This document shows, one piece after another, positions 63,171 through 64,000 of a stretch of DNA of 64,000 bases. The position numbers and the translations under genes were made by a program. Origin of the DNA: Gluconobacter aidae (GTDB taxonomy: Bacteria; Pseudomonadota; Alphaproteobacteria; Acetobacterales; Acetobacteraceae); the NCBI RefSeq assembly GCF_009547075.1, contig NZ_WIPH01000005.1:62001-126000 (forward strand), read 5' to 3'. The notes below the pieces were generated by a model that was not told where the DNA came from, ran no database searches, and saw only the letters and a list, made by a program, of their open reading frames with translations. How positions within the stretch are numbered: the first letter of the stretch is position 1; every line of letters starts with the position of its first letter.

Positions 63171-63955
63171 AACACGCCCCTTCCCTCGCGCTTCCGGCCC
63201 TCGCGATCCTGTCCGTTCTCGCCCTGTCCGGCACAGCCCGCGCCGACCAGTTGACCTATCATGCGGCCGATGCGCCCGAAGCCACCCCTGTCGTCTATAT
63301 CGGCAATTTCAAGCCCACAATGGACCAGGGCACCTGGTTGCACGGCATTTTCAACGAGCTTGAAGGCCGCTATGCACCCGGCGGCACTGACTTCCGCTGG
63401 GATGGCGAAGCCTGGTTCGGTGGCGATTACAACAAGATCTGGCTCAAATCCGAAGGCACGCTGGAAAAAGGCCGCCTGAGTGATGGGGACCATGAACTCC
63501 TCTATACGCGCTCCATCTCGTCTTACTGGAACCTTCAGGGCGGCGTGCGAATGGACCTTGATGACGGCCCGACGCGCACCTGGGGCGCGTTCGGCATTCA
63601 GGGTCTGGCGCTGTACGAGTTCGAGTTCGAGGCCACGGCCTATGTCAGCGATCGCGGACGTTTCGCCACACGCGTGGAAGGATCTTACGACTTCCTGCTG
63701 ACCAACCGCCTGATCCTTCAGCCGCAGGCGGAATTCAACTTCTACACGAAGTCCGACGCCGCACGTCAGGCTGGCGCCGGCCTGTCGGATGTCGATGCCG
63801 GTCTGCGCCTGCGTTACGAACTCTGGCGGAAATTCGCGCCCTACGTGGCCGTAACCTACTCCGGATATCTCACCCAGGCCCGCCGGATCGCCCGTGACCG
63901 GCACGACGACACCGGCTCCGTCCGCTTCAGCCTTGGCGTCCGAAGCTGGTTCTGA
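63167..63955 (+). CDS. copB: CopB, copper resistance outer membrane protein
   Basis: CopB is an outer membrane beta-barrel of pco/cop-type copper resistance. The 262-residue product has a signal peptide (ending SGTARAD), then YNKIWLKSEGTLEKGRLSDGDHELLYTRSISSYWNLQGGVRMDLDDGPTRTW, with the DxDDGP-type acidic turn, and a terminal GVRSWF suited to barrel insertion. The usual Met-rich N-terminal domain of some CopB proteins is lacking, so this is the short form. Its ATG at 63167 overlaps the multicopper oxidase stop by four bases, giving a coupled pair. Confidence 0.92.
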   Translation: MKHAPSLALPALAILSVLALSGTARADQLTYHAADAPEATPVVYIGNFKPTMDQGTWLHGIFNELEGRYAPGGTDFRWDGEAWFGGDYNKIWLKSEGTLEKGRLSDGDHELLYTRSISSYWNLQGGVRMDLDDGPTRTWGAFGIQGLALYEFEFEATAYVSDRGRFATRVEGSYDFLLTNRLILQPQAEFNFYTKSDAARQAGAGLSDVDAGLRLRYELWRKFAPYVAVTYSGYLTQARRIARDRHDDTGSVRFSLGVRSWF

Positions 63956-63987
63956 TCCCGACACCACATACAGGAAAGTCACACATC

Positions 63988-64000
63988 ATGCGCAAGACCC
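63988..64000 (+). CDS. Gene start cut by the right edge
   Basis: An ATG with GGA upstream begins MRKT 32 bases after the copB stop, in the same direction. The product cannot be known; a further copper gene is likely from position. Only 13 bases are in the window. Confidence 0.4.

Overview
The window is about 60 percent GC, gene dense, and reads as chromosome of an acetic acid bacterium, most probably Gluconobacter or a close Acetobacteraceae relative. The inference rests on a hopanoid cluster (hpnH, hpnM, hpnI, hpnJ, hpnK), the alphaproteobacterial cell cycle regulator GcrA, AddAB instead of RecBCD, a DksA with a single cysteine, a 2,5-diketogluconate reductase type aldo/keto reductase, and a type 2 ferredoxin-NADP reductase. 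No IS element, prophage, CRISPR array or plasmid gene was recognised. One tRNA gene, tRNA-Thr(GGT), is present.

Layout. 1-3.3 kb: the first codons of an exported protein on the minus strand (probably a D-alanyl-D-alanine carboxypeptidase), then clpS-clpA. 3.3-5.9 kb: a DUF3465-type secreted protein, a bactofilin, and a PfkB/adenosine kinase. 5.9-11.7 kb: hopanoid side-chain genes, with hpnM-hpnI-hpnJ-hpnK on minus divergent from hpnH on plus. HpnH adds adenosine to the hopene; HpnI, HpnK and HpnJ are the glycosyltransferase, deacetylase and radical SAM steps toward bacteriohopanetetrol cyclitol ether; HpnM is a periplasmic MlaC-like protein. 11.8-15.1 kb: a CorC/HlyC-type CBS protein, then flgI, a short flgJ and a FlgN-like gene. 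15.2-18.4 kb: dksA, tRNA-Thr, gcrA, rnd, trxA. 18.5-25.6 kb: a translationally coupled tsaE-addB-addA run. 25.6-31.6 kb: a GT4 glycosyltransferase divergent from ferredoxin-NADP reductase, dadA, a His/Ala-rich secreted protein, and typA.

31.7-38.4 kb: queF with an AAC(3)-family acetyltransferase gene, a siderophore receptor behind a Fur-like box, a flavin reductase, an outer membrane barrel protein and an aldo/keto reductase. 38.4-45.4 kb: a 1213-residue hybrid sensor kinase divergent from a short-chain dehydrogenase, a sugar:proton symporter and a Pmp3-like peptide. 45.4-51.9 kb: a GH144-like glucanase and the xdhA-xdhB-xdhC purine oxidation operon. 51.9-55.8 kb: a four-gene Dpp/Opp-type ABC importer without a binding protein. 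56.3-58.2 kb: cysteine synthase and an RBBP9-like hydrolase. 58.2-64 kb: a copper tolerance locus with a CopA P-type ATPase divergent from a Met/His/Cys-rich secreted protein, a Tat-exported multicopper oxidase and CopB; a further gene begins at the right edge.

Most of the window is well understood housekeeping and accessory metabolism, and I found no clearly new multigene system. The least explained signals are non-coding: a three-hairpin element before cysK (minus strand, about 56.07-56.15 kb), a 12-bp-stem hairpin before the His-rich secreted protein, a perfect 16-bp palindrome before the short-chain dehydrogenase, and a strong terminator hairpin placed between hpnJ and hpnK.
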